DNA of 64,000 nt. Source: Marinobacter piscis (lineage in GTDB: Bacteria; Pseudomonadota; Gammaproteobacteria; Pseudomonadales; Oleiphilaceae). How positions within the stretch are numbered: position 1 is the stretch's first letter; each line of letters starts with the position of its first letter. The translations under genes and the position numbers were made by a program. Positions 17,527-25,925 of the stretch are shown in pieces. The stretch covers positions 372,001-436,000 of the forward strand of contig NZ_VCGX01000002.1 of the NCBI RefSeq assembly GCF_007671655.1. The letters are read 5' to 3'. The notes beneath the pieces were generated by a model that saw nothing but the letters and a program-made list of their open reading frames with translations, searched no databases and was not told where the DNA came from.

Positions 17527-18510
17527 CTATCCTTCCGAGATGGCGTAAGGCTCTTTGGTTATGCGGTTTTTCTGTCCGGTATCTCTGTGTATCGTTTGGA
17601 CATTACCGTCCTGATTCCGGAATACCTTACTCACCATATTAACAACACGATTATCGTAGGTAATCCGTGAAACAACTTCAAAAAAACGGGTCTGCAGTCC
17701 CAGACCTACAGGTTTCAGACCCAGCCCCGCAAATTCCGGCAGCGCCAGAAAATCCTGCAGGCTTTCAAACCGCTCTTCCTCGCGGTTCTCTATAATGGAT
17801 GCAGCCTGCACCGCAGTCAGCTCATCATGTAATGACATCAGAACTTCCGCTGTGGCCGTATTCACATTGATGCCCAGCCCACTCACCGGCAGTGCGGTGA
17901 CATGTGGCCGCAAAGCGGTATATATTTCTTCGGTCATACCTTCAATCAGCCGCAATTCCGAGACACTCACAAACGGTTGATTTGCCGCACGGAATCCAGG
18001 GTCCGCCATCAGGTACTGCCCGTCTTCCGCGCCATAGGCACTGATGGTCTGGTCGTCAGCATCTATCCAGTCCACCAGTGCATCCACCGAGAGGCCGGTG
18101 ATCCCGAGCGCAATCAACAAACGCTTTACGCGGTCTTTGGTCACCGGATCGACCTGACCACTGCCAGTCACCAGGTCGTTCAGGTTAATCCGGCCACCCA
18201 GATCGTCGATTTGTACTTCAGCCACCCCATTGTCTTCCAGCGGCAGGATAGCGGCATTCATGGCCCAGAACTCGTCCGGGCTGTCTACCATCAGATTATC
18301 TTCTTTGTCTTTTTCAAAATCCTGGAGCAGGATCAGGCGGGCAAAGGCTTCGGCACCCAGAGCTATGCTCTGCCCCTGCTGTTGTGCCAGATAGTGCCCG
18401 GCCTTGAACACTCTTATATTCTGCTGTTGTGTCATCCCCGAGGCCAGCATAACGATCAGTGTCATGGCCAGCAGCACCATGATCAGGGCAACACCCTGCT
18501 GCTTATGCAT
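17527..18510 (-). CDS. gspK: Type II secretion minor pseudopilin K
   Basis: This 327-residue protein begins HKQQGVALIMVLLAMTLIVM, the GspK-type prepilin signal with a Gly before the cleavage site and no Glu at +5, which is normal for GspK at the pseudopilus tip. The large helical insert contains RINLNDL and the C-terminal pair of SAM-like helices with GINVNTATAEVLMSL. Its ATG overlaps the gspJ stop (TAATG). Confidence 0.92.
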   Translation of the reverse strand: MHKQQGVALIMVLLAMTLIVMLASGMTQQQNIRVFKAGHYLAQQQGQSIALGAEAFARLILLQDFEKDKEDNLMVDSPDEFWAMNAAILPLEDNGVAEVQIDDLGGRINLNDLVTGSGQVDPVTKDRVKRLLIALGITGLSVDALVDWIDADDQTISAYGAEDGQYLMADPGFRAANQPFVSVSELRLIEGMTEEIYTALRPHVTALPVSGLGINVNTATAEVLMSLHDELTAVQAASIIENREEERFESLQDFLALPEFAGLGLKPVGLGLQTRFFEVVSRITYDNRVVNMVSKVFRNQDGNVQTIHRDTGQKNRITKEPYAISEG

Positions 18511-19232
18511 TATTCACCTCCCTGCTCTGCTGCATCCTCGTCAGCATCTTCAGCAGCACTGCGACGAGCCTCATTTGTCTGGTTAACCAGACGTTGGGCA
18601 TCGCCCGGATCGAAGTCAGGAAACACAAATGTGCGCACCAGATCGCCGAACCGTTCATGTTCCAAAGTAATTTCTATTCCTTGCGGTAACACAATATCGG
18701 GTCGTTTGCCGGGGCTCAGGGAGGTCATGGCATTCTCAGTTGGCCACTCGGCGGCCCAATCGTTCTGCTCGTTTAAAAAACGCACGTCAAAAGCAGTTAC
18801 CCCTTCAAGCAGTAGTACGTCGCGACTATTTTCTTCCTGGCCCTGATCCAGAACCGGCCAGTAACGGCGCCGTAATTCGCTGCCTGTGTACTCCCAGGCC
18901 ACCCTTTGCAAACGGCTGCGCCGGATACCCAGAGGGTTGCGCCAGCCCTGGCGTGTGAGCATCAGGGAAAAGTCCGTCTCGCGGCTGGTCAGCGCCGGCT
19001 GAAAATCCCCGTATATATCCCGGGCCGGCCGGTTTACGATCTGGGTAATATCCCGCTCCAGAAGCAACATGGTACGTTGCAGGCCTTCAAATTGTTCCGC
19101 AAGTTCATCAACCCGGTCGCGGGACATAATCACGCCACTTAAAACCTGCCACACGCCGAGTCCGATAACCGCAGTGATGGTTATAGCAACCAGAACCTCA
19201 AGAAGCGTAAAACCCCGCTGGCTAACCGGCAT
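18510..19232 (-). CDS. gspJ: Type II secretion minor pseudopilin J
   Basis: This 240-residue protein starts MPVSQRGFTLLEVLVAIT, a classic type IV prepilin leader cut after Gly7, with Glu at +5. It forms the pseudopilus tip with GspI and GspK. The acidic, alanine-rich C-terminal tail (AAEDADEDAAEQGGE) is longer than usual. The gene is 2 bp from gspI and overlaps gspK. Confidence 0.9.
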   Translation of the reverse strand: MPVSQRGFTLLEVLVAITITAVIGLGVWQVLSGVIMSRDRVDELAEQFEGLQRTMLLLERDITQIVNRPARDIYGDFQPALTSRETDFSLMLTRQGWRNPLGIRRSRLQRVAWEYTGSELRRRYWPVLDQGQEENSRDVLLLEGVTAFDVRFLNEQNDWAAEWPTENAMTSLSPGKRPDIVLPQGIEITLEHERFGDLVRTFVFPDFDPGDAQRLVNQTNEARRSAAEDADEDAAEQGGE

Positions 19233-19234
19233 GC

Positions 19235-19636
19235 TCAGCTTCCTCCTACAAACGCAGAAAGCGTATGCACCGGGTAAGGTTTCGTGCGACCTTCACGGTA
19301 GCGGGCAACCTCCACCTCCACACGTCGCATTTTCGATTCAGCCGTCGCAAGCACTTTTGTGGTTACCTGCCAGCGGTAGGGGCCATAGTCGGCATCTTTC
19401 GCGTTCTCAGAGATGGCGGGCAGTTTTTTCTGCAGTCGTATTTCGGCTATACGATTGTCAGCAATCCAGGCGGCAAGGGTTTTGTCGCGAACCCGTTCAT
19501 AGCTGGAAATATACTGGCTGCCCACCTCCGCCGCCGCCGTGGCAATCAGGCCAAACACCAGTAACGCAATCATCACCTCAATCAGGGTGAAACCTCTGGA
19601 CGACCCCACAGGTCTGGCGGAGTCAGGTAACCTCAC
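19235..19636 (-). CDS. gspI: Type II secretion minor pseudopilin I
   Basis: The prepilin motif SSRGFTLIEVMIALLVFGL is cut after the Gly before Phe. I place the start at the GTG at 19634-19636, which overlaps the gspH stop (GTGA) and has GGAGG just upstream; an ATG at 19669 would lie inside gspH and give an overlong leader. That gives a 133-residue protein of usual GspI length. It is part of the tip complex with GspJ and GspK. Confidence 0.87.
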   Translation of the reverse strand: MRLPDSARPVGSSRGFTLIEVMIALLVFGLIATAAAEVGSQYISSYERVRDKTLAAWIADNRIAEIRLQKKLPAISENAKDADYGPYRWQVTTKVLATAESKMRRVEVEVARYREGRTKPYPVHTLSAFVGGS

Positions 19637-20172
19637 CAGCCCCCTCCATCGTCGCCGGGGCGACGCCATTCAATGGCGGACACACCGTCCGCAGCGAGAA
19701 CATGGGTATAGTCCGTCTCGCTGCCAACTGTAAACTCCAGCTCAAACGGGGTGGTTTCACCACTGGAGAAAAACACCACATCCGGTTTTAATTCGTCCTC
19801 TGCGGTGGCCAGTCGGGGGGCCTCACTTTCAATAAACCGGGTAGCAACCAACCATTCCGGAAACTCCCGGGCCTGGAATATTCGCTCTCCTGAGGCTGTC
19901 CATTTGCCGGTTTCATTCGCATAAGCAACAAATCTGTATCCGGTTTCCTCAAGCACAAGCCCCAGTTCCAGGTTGTTCAGCACCGCCTGATCCGACGCAG
20001 TCTGCATCAACAGATACAGCTCCCGCACCTGGTTCTTCAGCGCTCGCTGCTGGCTGTTTCCACCCATTGTGAACACCGCCAGAGAGGCCAGCAGCCCCAC
20101 AAGAACCAGGACAACCAGTATCTCAATCAGCGTAAATCCCCTGTTATTCAGGTTCGGTCCGGGGTGCACCAT
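19633..20172 (-). CDS. gspH: Type II secretion minor pseudopilin H
   Basis: This 179-residue protein has the prepilin leader NNRGFTLIEILVVLVLVGL, and GspH-type content after it, including MQTASDQAVLNNLELGLVLE. GspH joins the major pseudopilin fibre to the tip complex. ATG at 20172 is taken over an in-frame TTG one codon earlier. It starts 3 bp after the gspG stop. Confidence 0.88.
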   Translation of the reverse strand: MVHPGPNLNNRGFTLIEILVVLVLVGLLASLAVFTMGGNSQQRALKNQVRELYLLMQTASDQAVLNNLELGLVLEETGYRFVAYANETGKWTASGERIFQAREFPEWLVATRFIESEAPRLATAEDELKPDVVFFSSGETTPFELEFTVGSETDYTHVLAADGVSAIEWRRPGDDGGGW

Positions 20173-20175
20173 CAA

Positions 20176-20643
20176 TCAGTTGCCGACGTTCCGGGCGCTG
20201 ATGTCTGCTGCATCTCCATCGCCGCCTTCCTGACCATCGGAGCCGTAGGAGTAAAGATCATAAGGACCCTCGATGCCCGGGCTTACATACTGGAAATCAT
20301 TTCCCCAGGGGTCTTCAGGTATGCTTTTCATGTAGCCATCCGGATTCCAGTTCCTGGGCTCGGGAGTGCCACTTGGACGGGATACCAGAGCTTCCAGACC
20401 TTGCTGAGTCGAGGGGTAGTGGCTGTTATCCAGCCGATAAAGGTCCAGCGCCTTGGTAATATTTGTGAGCTGAGTTTCTGCCACAGTAACCTTCGCCTGG
20501 TCGCTCCGGCCCATAATGTTTGGCGCCACTACGGCCACCAGCAGGCCAAGGATCACCATGACCACCATAATTTCGATCAGGGTAAAGCCCCGGGTGGACT
20601 GCAGTGTTTTCATAGATTTCATCGTCATTGTATTACTCATCAT
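20176..20643 (-). CDS. gspG: Type II secretion major pseudopilin G
   Basis: STRGFTLIEIMVVMVILGLL is the cleaved prepilin helix, and the downstream YRLDNSHYPSTQQGLEALVS, PWGNDFQYVSPG and YDLYSYGSDG are the conserved GspG body with its calcium-site loop. GspG polymerises into the piston-like pseudopilus. The start is ambiguous: ATG codons at 20643, 20640, 20628, 20622 and 20613 are all in frame, none with a strong ribosome site. Confidence 0.92.
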   Translation of the reverse strand: MMSNTMTMKSMKTLQSTRGFTLIEIMVVMVILGLLVAVVAPNIMGRSDQAKVTVAETQLTNITKALDLYRLDNSHYPSTQQGLEALVSRPSGTPEPRNWNPDGYMKSIPEDPWGNDFQYVSPGIEGPYDLYSYGSDGQEGGDGDAADISARNVGN

Positions 20644-20683
20644 TGGCTTTGAACGTTGGCTTACGGGTATCCGGGTAGAGAGG

Positions 20684-21895
20684 TTAACCGACAAGGTTAC
20701 TCATGTTCAGTATGGGAAGCATGATAGCCATCACAATAATCAGTACGACCACGCCCATAACGAGGAGCATCAAGGGCTCAAAAAGCCCGACAATGGCAGC
20801 GATTTTCGACTGCAGGGTATTCTCCTGCATGGTCGCCGTGCGCTCCAGCATATTGTCCAGTTCGCCGCTGGCCTCTCCACTGGCAATCATATGCAGCATC
20901 ATCGGCGGAAAATACCCTGACTGATCCAGGGCCCGGTGCAGAGAGCCGCCCTCACTGACCTTGCGTGCCGCATCCCTGAGCTCCTGGCGCAGGTAGTCGT
21001 TGGAAAGCACCTCGCCGGCAATCTTCATGGCCTCGACCAGGGGAACACCACTGGTTGTCAGTATACTCAGTGTACTGGCGTAGCGGGCCGTGTTTACGCC
21101 TCTCACCATCCCGGACAACAGGGGTAAGTGCAGCAGACGCTTATGGAAGCGCAGCCGTACAGGAGGCTTGGTCAGGGCAAAGCGGAACGCCAGAACGCCT
21201 GCAACAATCAGGATTAAAAGATAAATACCATAGCCGGACAGGAATTCCGACACCGCCAGCATGGCAACCGTCAGCCCAGGCAACTCCTGCCCCTGCTTAA
21301 CAAACACCTCAATGATGTCCGGTACGACATAAGTCAGCAAGAAGACAACAATGGCAATCGCCACAAAGCTGAGAATAATCGGATAAATCGCTGCAAGCTG
21401 GATTTTCTGCCGCGCCTCTTGCCGGCTTTCGGTGTAGTCCGCCAGGCGATTAAGCACCAGATCCAGGTGTCCGGCATGCTCCCCGGCGGCAACTGTGGAG
21501 CGGTACAGGCGGGGAAAGGCTCTGGGAAACTCACCCAGGCTGTCTGCCAGGGTATACCCTTCCATGACCTTTGCGCGGATAGCGATCAGCATGCTGCGGA
21601 TGCGGGGTTTCACCGTTTGCTGGGCTGTGGCTGACAGGGCCTGCTCAATAGGGATACCCGACTGGATCAGCGTTGCGAGCTGACGGGTTACCAGTGCCAG
21701 GTCCGCAGCGGCCAGGGAACCACCACGGCTCAATGGGTTGGTAGCTGTCCGTTTTTGAGTTGCAGGCTCAACGGCCAGAGGTGTCAGCCTTTTTTCGCGA
21801 AGCTGCTGCCGAACGGCCCGGGGCGCATCCGCTTCCACCACACCCTGCTTTTGTTTGCCCCTGGCATCCAGCGCTTTGTACTCGTATGCAGGCAT
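20684..21895 (-). CDS. gspF: Type II secretion inner-membrane platform protein F
   Basis: This 403-residue protein has the duplicated GspF domain (residues 70-190 and 270-395) with three TM helices. The start AYEYKALDARGKQKQG, the SGIPIEQAL motif in the first repeat and the TSGVPLVEAMKI motif in the second are characteristic. It links the GspE ATPase to pseudopilus assembly. It begins 3 bp after gspE. Confidence 0.94.
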   Translation of the reverse strand: MPAYEYKALDARGKQKQGVVEADAPRAVRQQLREKRLTPLAVEPATQKRTATNPLSRGGSLAAADLALVTRQLATLIQSGIPIEQALSATAQQTVKPRIRSMLIAIRAKVMEGYTLADSLGEFPRAFPRLYRSTVAAGEHAGHLDLVLNRLADYTESRQEARQKIQLAAIYPIILSFVAIAIVVFLLTYVVPDIIEVFVKQGQELPGLTVAMLAVSEFLSGYGIYLLILIVAGVLAFRFALTKPPVRLRFHKRLLHLPLLSGMVRGVNTARYASTLSILTTSGVPLVEAMKIAGEVLSNDYLRQELRDAARKVSEGGSLHRALDQSGYFPPMMLHMIASGEASGELDNMLERTATMQENTLQSKIAAIVGLFEPLMLLVMGVVVLIIVMAIMLPILNMSNLVG

Positions 21896-21898
21896 GGC

Positions 21899-23407
21899 TT
21901 ACTGGCCCCGGTGCGTTACCCGGAGCACCTCTTCCACGGTGGTAACCCCTTCAAGAATCTTGCGCACACCGTCTGCGTGTATACTTGGCCCCTTGAGCCG
22001 CGCTTCTTTTTCCAGGTCAAGCTCCCCTGCCCGTTTGTGAATCAAAGCGCCCAGCTCCTCGGTTACTTCAACTACCTCATAGATGCCTATCCGGCCGCGA
22101 TAGCCAAGATGGTTACAGTGCTCGCACCCTTTGGCACGGTAGATCGTGGGTGGGTCTGCAATATCCTGCTGCAGAAATTCGCAGTGCTCTTCTGAGGGTG
22201 TATAGGGTTCACAGCATTCCTTGCACAACACCCGCACGAGTCGCTGGGCAACAATCCCTACCAGGCTTGACGAAATCAGGAAGGGTTCGATCCCCATATC
22301 CATCAGACGGGTAATGGCCCCGACAGCGGTGTTGGTGTGCAGAGTGGATAACACAAGGTGACCGGTAAGGCTGGCTTGTACCGCAATTTCTGCCGTCTCA
22401 AGATCGCGGATTTCACCAATCATGACAACATCCGGATCCTGGCGCAGAATGGCCCGCAACCCGCGCGCAAACGTCATTTCTACTTTCGGGTTTACCTGTG
22501 TCTGGCCAATGCCCGGCAGGTTGTACTCAATCGGGTCTTCGACCGTGAGAATGTTACGGGTGCGGTCGTTTATTTCCTGTAACGAAGCGTACAGAGTGGT
22601 GGACTTACCAGAGCCGGTTGGCCCGGTAACCAGCAATATGCCATAAGGCCGGTAAATCAGCTTGCGAAGAATGCTGAGATCGTCCGGTGCCATGCCCAGT
22701 GATTCCAGACGTATGGCTCCGGCCTGCTTGTCCAGCAACCGTAACACCACTCTCTCACCACTGGACGACGGCATGGTCGATACCCGGATATCAACTTCGC
22801 GCCCCGCTACCCTGAGGGCAATCCTGCCGTCCTGCGGCACCCGCTTCTCGGCAATATCCAGCTTGGCCATAACCTTGATCCGCGACACCAGCAATGGCGC
22901 CAGCGCCCGCTTGGGCTGCACCACTTCACGCAGTACACCATCCACACGAAAACGTACAACCAGGCGTTTCTCGTAAGTTTCGATATGCACATCGGAGGCG
23001 CTGGTTTTAACAGCTTCTGTGAGAATCGCATTGATCAGACGAATAATCGGTGCATCGTCTTCCTGCTCCAGAAGGTCTTCGGTTTCTGGGACTGACTCTG
23101 CCAGGGAAGCCAGATCCATATCATCACCAATGCCTTCAACCATCTGCATGGCTTCGGCGGAATCGTTCTGATAGGCGGAGTTTAACGCCTGATCGAAGTC
23201 TTCTGCTTCAATCCGGGTAAACTGCGCCCTGCCACCGCTGATGCGGTTGGCTTCTGCCAGGGCCGAATGTGGCGCGTCAGACCGGACCAGGATAACCGGA
23301 GTGCCTTCTTCAGAACGGGTCAGTATGACACCGTTGCGCTTAGCAAATGTGAAAGGAAGGCGGCCCAGGGGAGCATCCTGCGAATGTTGGTCGGTATCAG
23401 TGGCCAA
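21899..23407 (-). CDS. gspE: Type II secretion ATPase E
   Basis: This 502-residue hexameric ATPase has Walker A GPTGSGKSTTLYA, an Asp box, Walker B region VVMIGEIRDLETAE, the His box STLHTNTAVGAITRL, and a tetracysteine zinc motif (CKECCE and CEHC). The start codon is TTG at 23405-23407 with GAGG upstream; no ATG gives a complete N-terminus. It is the first gene of the minus-strand gsp run and is divergent from gspC, so both promoters must lie within about 140 bp. Confidence 0.94.
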   Translation of the reverse strand: MATDTDQHSQDAPLGRLPFTFAKRNGVILTRSEEGTPVILVRSDAPHSALAEANRISGGRAQFTRIEAEDFDQALNSAYQNDSAEAMQMVEGIGDDMDLASLAESVPETEDLLEQEDDAPIIRLINAILTEAVKTSASDVHIETYEKRLVVRFRVDGVLREVVQPKRALAPLLVSRIKVMAKLDIAEKRVPQDGRIALRVAGREVDIRVSTMPSSSGERVVLRLLDKQAGAIRLESLGMAPDDLSILRKLIYRPYGILLVTGPTGSGKSTTLYASLQEINDRTRNILTVEDPIEYNLPGIGQTQVNPKVEMTFARGLRAILRQDPDVVMIGEIRDLETAEIAVQASLTGHLVLSTLHTNTAVGAITRLMDMGIEPFLISSSLVGIVAQRLVRVLCKECCEPYTPSEEHCEFLQQDIADPPTIYRAKGCEHCNHLGYRGRIGIYEVVEVTEELGALIHKRAGELDLEKEARLKGPSIHADGVRKILEGVTTVEEVLRVTHRGQ

Positions 23408-23550
23408 GGTTATCCTCGTTCTTGTTCAGATTTACGCGGGAAGGCTATCACAGGAGGCCTGTCTGCTGAATAACCTCCACACTATACTCCCAATAAAAGA
23501 TCCGATTCTGCTAACCTGTGAACCTTTCCTTGCAGCACTCGAGACCGTTA

Positions 23551-24192
23551 ATGCTTTCAATAAATCCAAAGGTCCCTGTTATTCTGGCATTTATAGTCGG
23601 GAGCGCCATGGTGGGTGCCGTCACCTGGCAGGGTTACAGCTTCTGGCAAAATGAAAATCGCCAGACGGTCCGCGCGCCCCACGATGGTCCCCGGACACTG
23701 GCAGAAAAGCCCGGTGCTCCTGCCATACCTCTTGCCTCTCTGGACTTTTTTGGCGCCGCTGATGCCAATGAAACCGAAACGGAAGAAAACACTGAAAACC
23801 TGCCAGAAACCAACCTCAAGCTCGTTCTCAGGGGCGTACTAGCCGCAGACGGTGATTTTCCGGGCAGTGCGCTGGTGGAAGATGGCAAAAACAATACAGA
23901 CGTTTTCCTGGTAGGCGATGAACTGCCCGGTAATGCCACACTGCATTCCGTACAACCCAATCGTATTATTCTTGATCGCTCCGGAAAGCTGGAAAACCTG
24001 TTTTTCCCGGAACCGGATGACTATGCCTCCACGGCTCTATCCTCCCGCGCAAGCAGAGCGCCAAAACCTGAACGGAATGCCCGGAAATCTGCCGGGAGCA
24101 CCCAACGGGATAATGGAAACCAGCAACAGCGCCGCGAAGAAATCCGCAAACGCCTGGAACAACTCCGCAACCGGTTACGCACCAACGGCTAG
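23551..24192 (+). CDS. gspC: Type II secretion protein C, short form without PDZ domain
   Basis: This 213-residue protein has one TM helix at about residues 8-25 and a homology region (LKLVLRGVLAADGDFPGSAL, DVFLVGDELPGNATLHSVQP, RIILDRSGKLENL) typical of GspC, which contacts the GspD secretin. After it comes a charged, helical tail (QQQRREEIRKRLEQLRNRLR) instead of a PDZ domain. ATG at 23551 is chosen over a GTG at 23518; neither has a strong ribosome site. gspD, usually next to gspC, is absent here. Confidence 0.83.
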   Translation: MLSINPKVPVILAFIVGSAMVGAVTWQGYSFWQNENRQTVRAPHDGPRTLAEKPGAPAIPLASLDFFGAADANETETEENTENLPETNLKLVLRGVLAADGDFPGSALVEDGKNNTDVFLVGDELPGNATLHSVQPNRIILDRSGKLENLFFPEPDDYASTALSSRASRAPKPERNARKSAGSTQRDNGNQQQRREEIRKRLEQLRNRLRTNG

Positions 24193-24194
24193 CC

Positions 24195-24240
24195 ATGTCT
24201 CATGGCGGCAAATGACACTGCGAATGGCGCCATGAGACAT
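24195..24240. repeat. Perfect 13-bp inverted repeat after gspC
   Basis: ATGTCTCATGGCG (24195-24207) is matched by CGCCATGAGACAT (24228-24240) around a 20-nt loop. It starts two bases after the gspC stop and ends 63 bp before the next gene. No T tract follows, so it may be a Rho-type or mRNA-stabilising hairpin, or an operator. Confidence 0.6.
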
Positions 24241-24303
24241 AGGTAATGTACGCACAACCCGGTAAGGTGCGTTGCATTCACCTAAAATCGGGAGTGTATG
24301 TTG

Positions 24304-25920
24304 ATGCGACGCTGGAATGGTTGGGGCGACGAACAGTTTAATCTGGAGTTGCCGGCACAGGGACAAAGCTTTCTTTCCGAGCGCGTAGGGGCTGCCAAAC
24401 CACTGACCGACGCAACCCTGGAGAGTGTCTGCGCAAAGGTGCCCGAAACAAGGCTGCCAGCGGACACCCAGGTAGACGCCTTGATTGATACCAGCCCCGA
24501 AACACGGGTACGCCACGCTCGTGGTCAGAGTCTCGCCGACTGGCTGGCGTTGCGCAGTGGTGAGCCTGACGTCTTTCCTGATGGCGTCGCCAACCCTGAC
24601 AGCAGTCTGGAGGTGCAGAGCCTGCTGCACTACGCCCGCAACCACAATGTCGAACTGATTCCTTATGGTGGTGGCACCAGCGTTGCCGGACATATAAACC
24701 CCGTTGCCGGCGACAGGCCGGTTCTTACCATCGATATGGGGAAAATGAACCGCCTGATCGATCTGGATAAGGACAGTCAGATCGCCACCTTCGGCGCAGG
24801 CACTCCCGGCCCTCTTGTGGAATCCCAGTTGCGGGCTCATGGCTACACCCTTGGCCATTTCCCCCAGTCCTTCGAACTTTCCACCATCGGAGGTTGGGTG
24901 GCATCCCGCTCCAGTGGTCAGCAGTCACTGCGCTATGGCCGGATTGAGCAGCTGTTTGCCGGGGGCCGTATCGAAACCCTCAAAGGTACCCTGAATATTC
25001 CGACCATACCCGCCTCCAGTGCCGGTCCTGATGTTCGCGAAATGATTCTCGGATCGGAAGGGCGTCTTGGAATGGTGACCGACGTTAAGGTACGGGTGAC
25101 GCCTTTACCGGAACAGGAAAGCTTCCACGTCGTCTTTTTTCCTGACTGGGATAGTGCCCGGACGGCATGCCGCAAACTGGTTCAAAACCGTGTTCAGCTT
25201 TCCATGCTCAGACTCAGCAACGCCATCGAAACAGAAACCCAGCTGGCTCTGGCGGGTCAGCCACACCTGATTGGCCTGATGGAAAAGCTGCTTTCCTGGC
25301 GCGGGGCCAGCGACGGCAAGTGCATGATGACCTTCGGCCTTACCGGCAGTAAGCACCAGTGCGCCAGCGCCAGACAAGAAGCAAAGCGCATTTGCTCGGA
25401 ACACAAAGGTGTCTATACCGGCACACGACTGGGCAAAAAATGGGCAGAGAAACGCTTTACCATGCCCTATTTGCGCGAAGCACTCTGGCACCTGGGTTAC
25501 GCGGTGGACACTCTGGAAACCGCCACCGACTGGGACAACGTGGATAACCTCCTGGACCTGATGGAAAACAACCTGCGTACCGCCCTTCAATCCCGGGCGG
25601 AAAGCCGGGATGAGCGCACCCATGTGTTCACTCACTTGTCGCATTTTTACAGCCAGGGTTGCAGCATCTACACCACCTATGTTTTTCGCGTTGCAGACAG
25701 CTACTCCGAAACCCTGGCCCGCTGGCAACACCTGAAAAACACAACCTCCGAGCTGATTGTTAACAATCGCGGCACCATCAGCCATCAGCACGGTGTGGGC
25801 AAAGATCACGCTCCGTTTCTGCCGGTCGAGAAAGGTGAGCTGGGAATGCTCGCCATCCATGCTCTCAGCAATACGTTCGACCCGGAAGGTCTACTTAACC
25901 CCGGAACCCTGCTGGAGTGA
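24304..25920 (+). CDS. FAD-binding oxidase/synthase resembling alkyl-dihydroxyacetonephosphate synthase (AGPS)
   Basis: This 538-residue member of the vanillyl-alcohol-oxidase flavoprotein family starts MRRWNGWGDE, the opening shared with AGPS-like proteins. The FAD loop is IPYGGGTSVAGH (around residues 120-130), FELSTIGGWVASRSSGQQS and RYGRIEQLF follow, SHFYSQGCSIYTTY matches the AGPS active-site strand, and ISHQHGVGKDH is the family His motif (HQHG here, HHHG in human AGPS). Human AGPS makes ether lipids by swapping an acyl for an alkyl chain on acyl-DHAP. ATG at 24304 has GGGAG at proper spacing; 24298 is an alternative. It heads a coupled operon with GlpD-like and FGGY genes. Confidence 0.82.
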   Translation: MRRWNGWGDEQFNLELPAQGQSFLSERVGAAKPLTDATLESVCAKVPETRLPADTQVDALIDTSPETRVRHARGQSLADWLALRSGEPDVFPDGVANPDSSLEVQSLLHYARNHNVELIPYGGGTSVAGHINPVAGDRPVLTIDMGKMNRLIDLDKDSQIATFGAGTPGPLVESQLRAHGYTLGHFPQSFELSTIGGWVASRSSGQQSLRYGRIEQLFAGGRIETLKGTLNIPTIPASSAGPDVREMILGSEGRLGMVTDVKVRVTPLPEQESFHVVFFPDWDSARTACRKLVQNRVQLSMLRLSNAIETETQLALAGQPHLIGLMEKLLSWRGASDGKCMMTFGLTGSKHQCASARQEAKRICSEHKGVYTGTRLGKKWAEKRFTMPYLREALWHLGYAVDTLETATDWDNVDNLLDLMENNLRTALQSRAESRDERTHVFTHLSHFYSQGCSIYTTYVFRVADSYSETLARWQHLKNTTSELIVNNRGTISHQHGVGKDHAPFLPVEKGELGMLAIHALSNTFDPEGLLNPGTLLE

Positions 25921-25925
25921 ATACA

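Noticed and set aside
16538..17548. A 336-codon open frame antisense to gspL
   Set aside because: It covers a gene with clear family motifs on the other strand, has low-complexity, Cys/His-rich composition typical of antisense frames, and has no recognisable domain.
17902..18846. A 314-codon plus-strand frame over gspK and gspJ
   Set aside because: Both pseudopilins are clear from prepilin leaders; this frame is a shadow.
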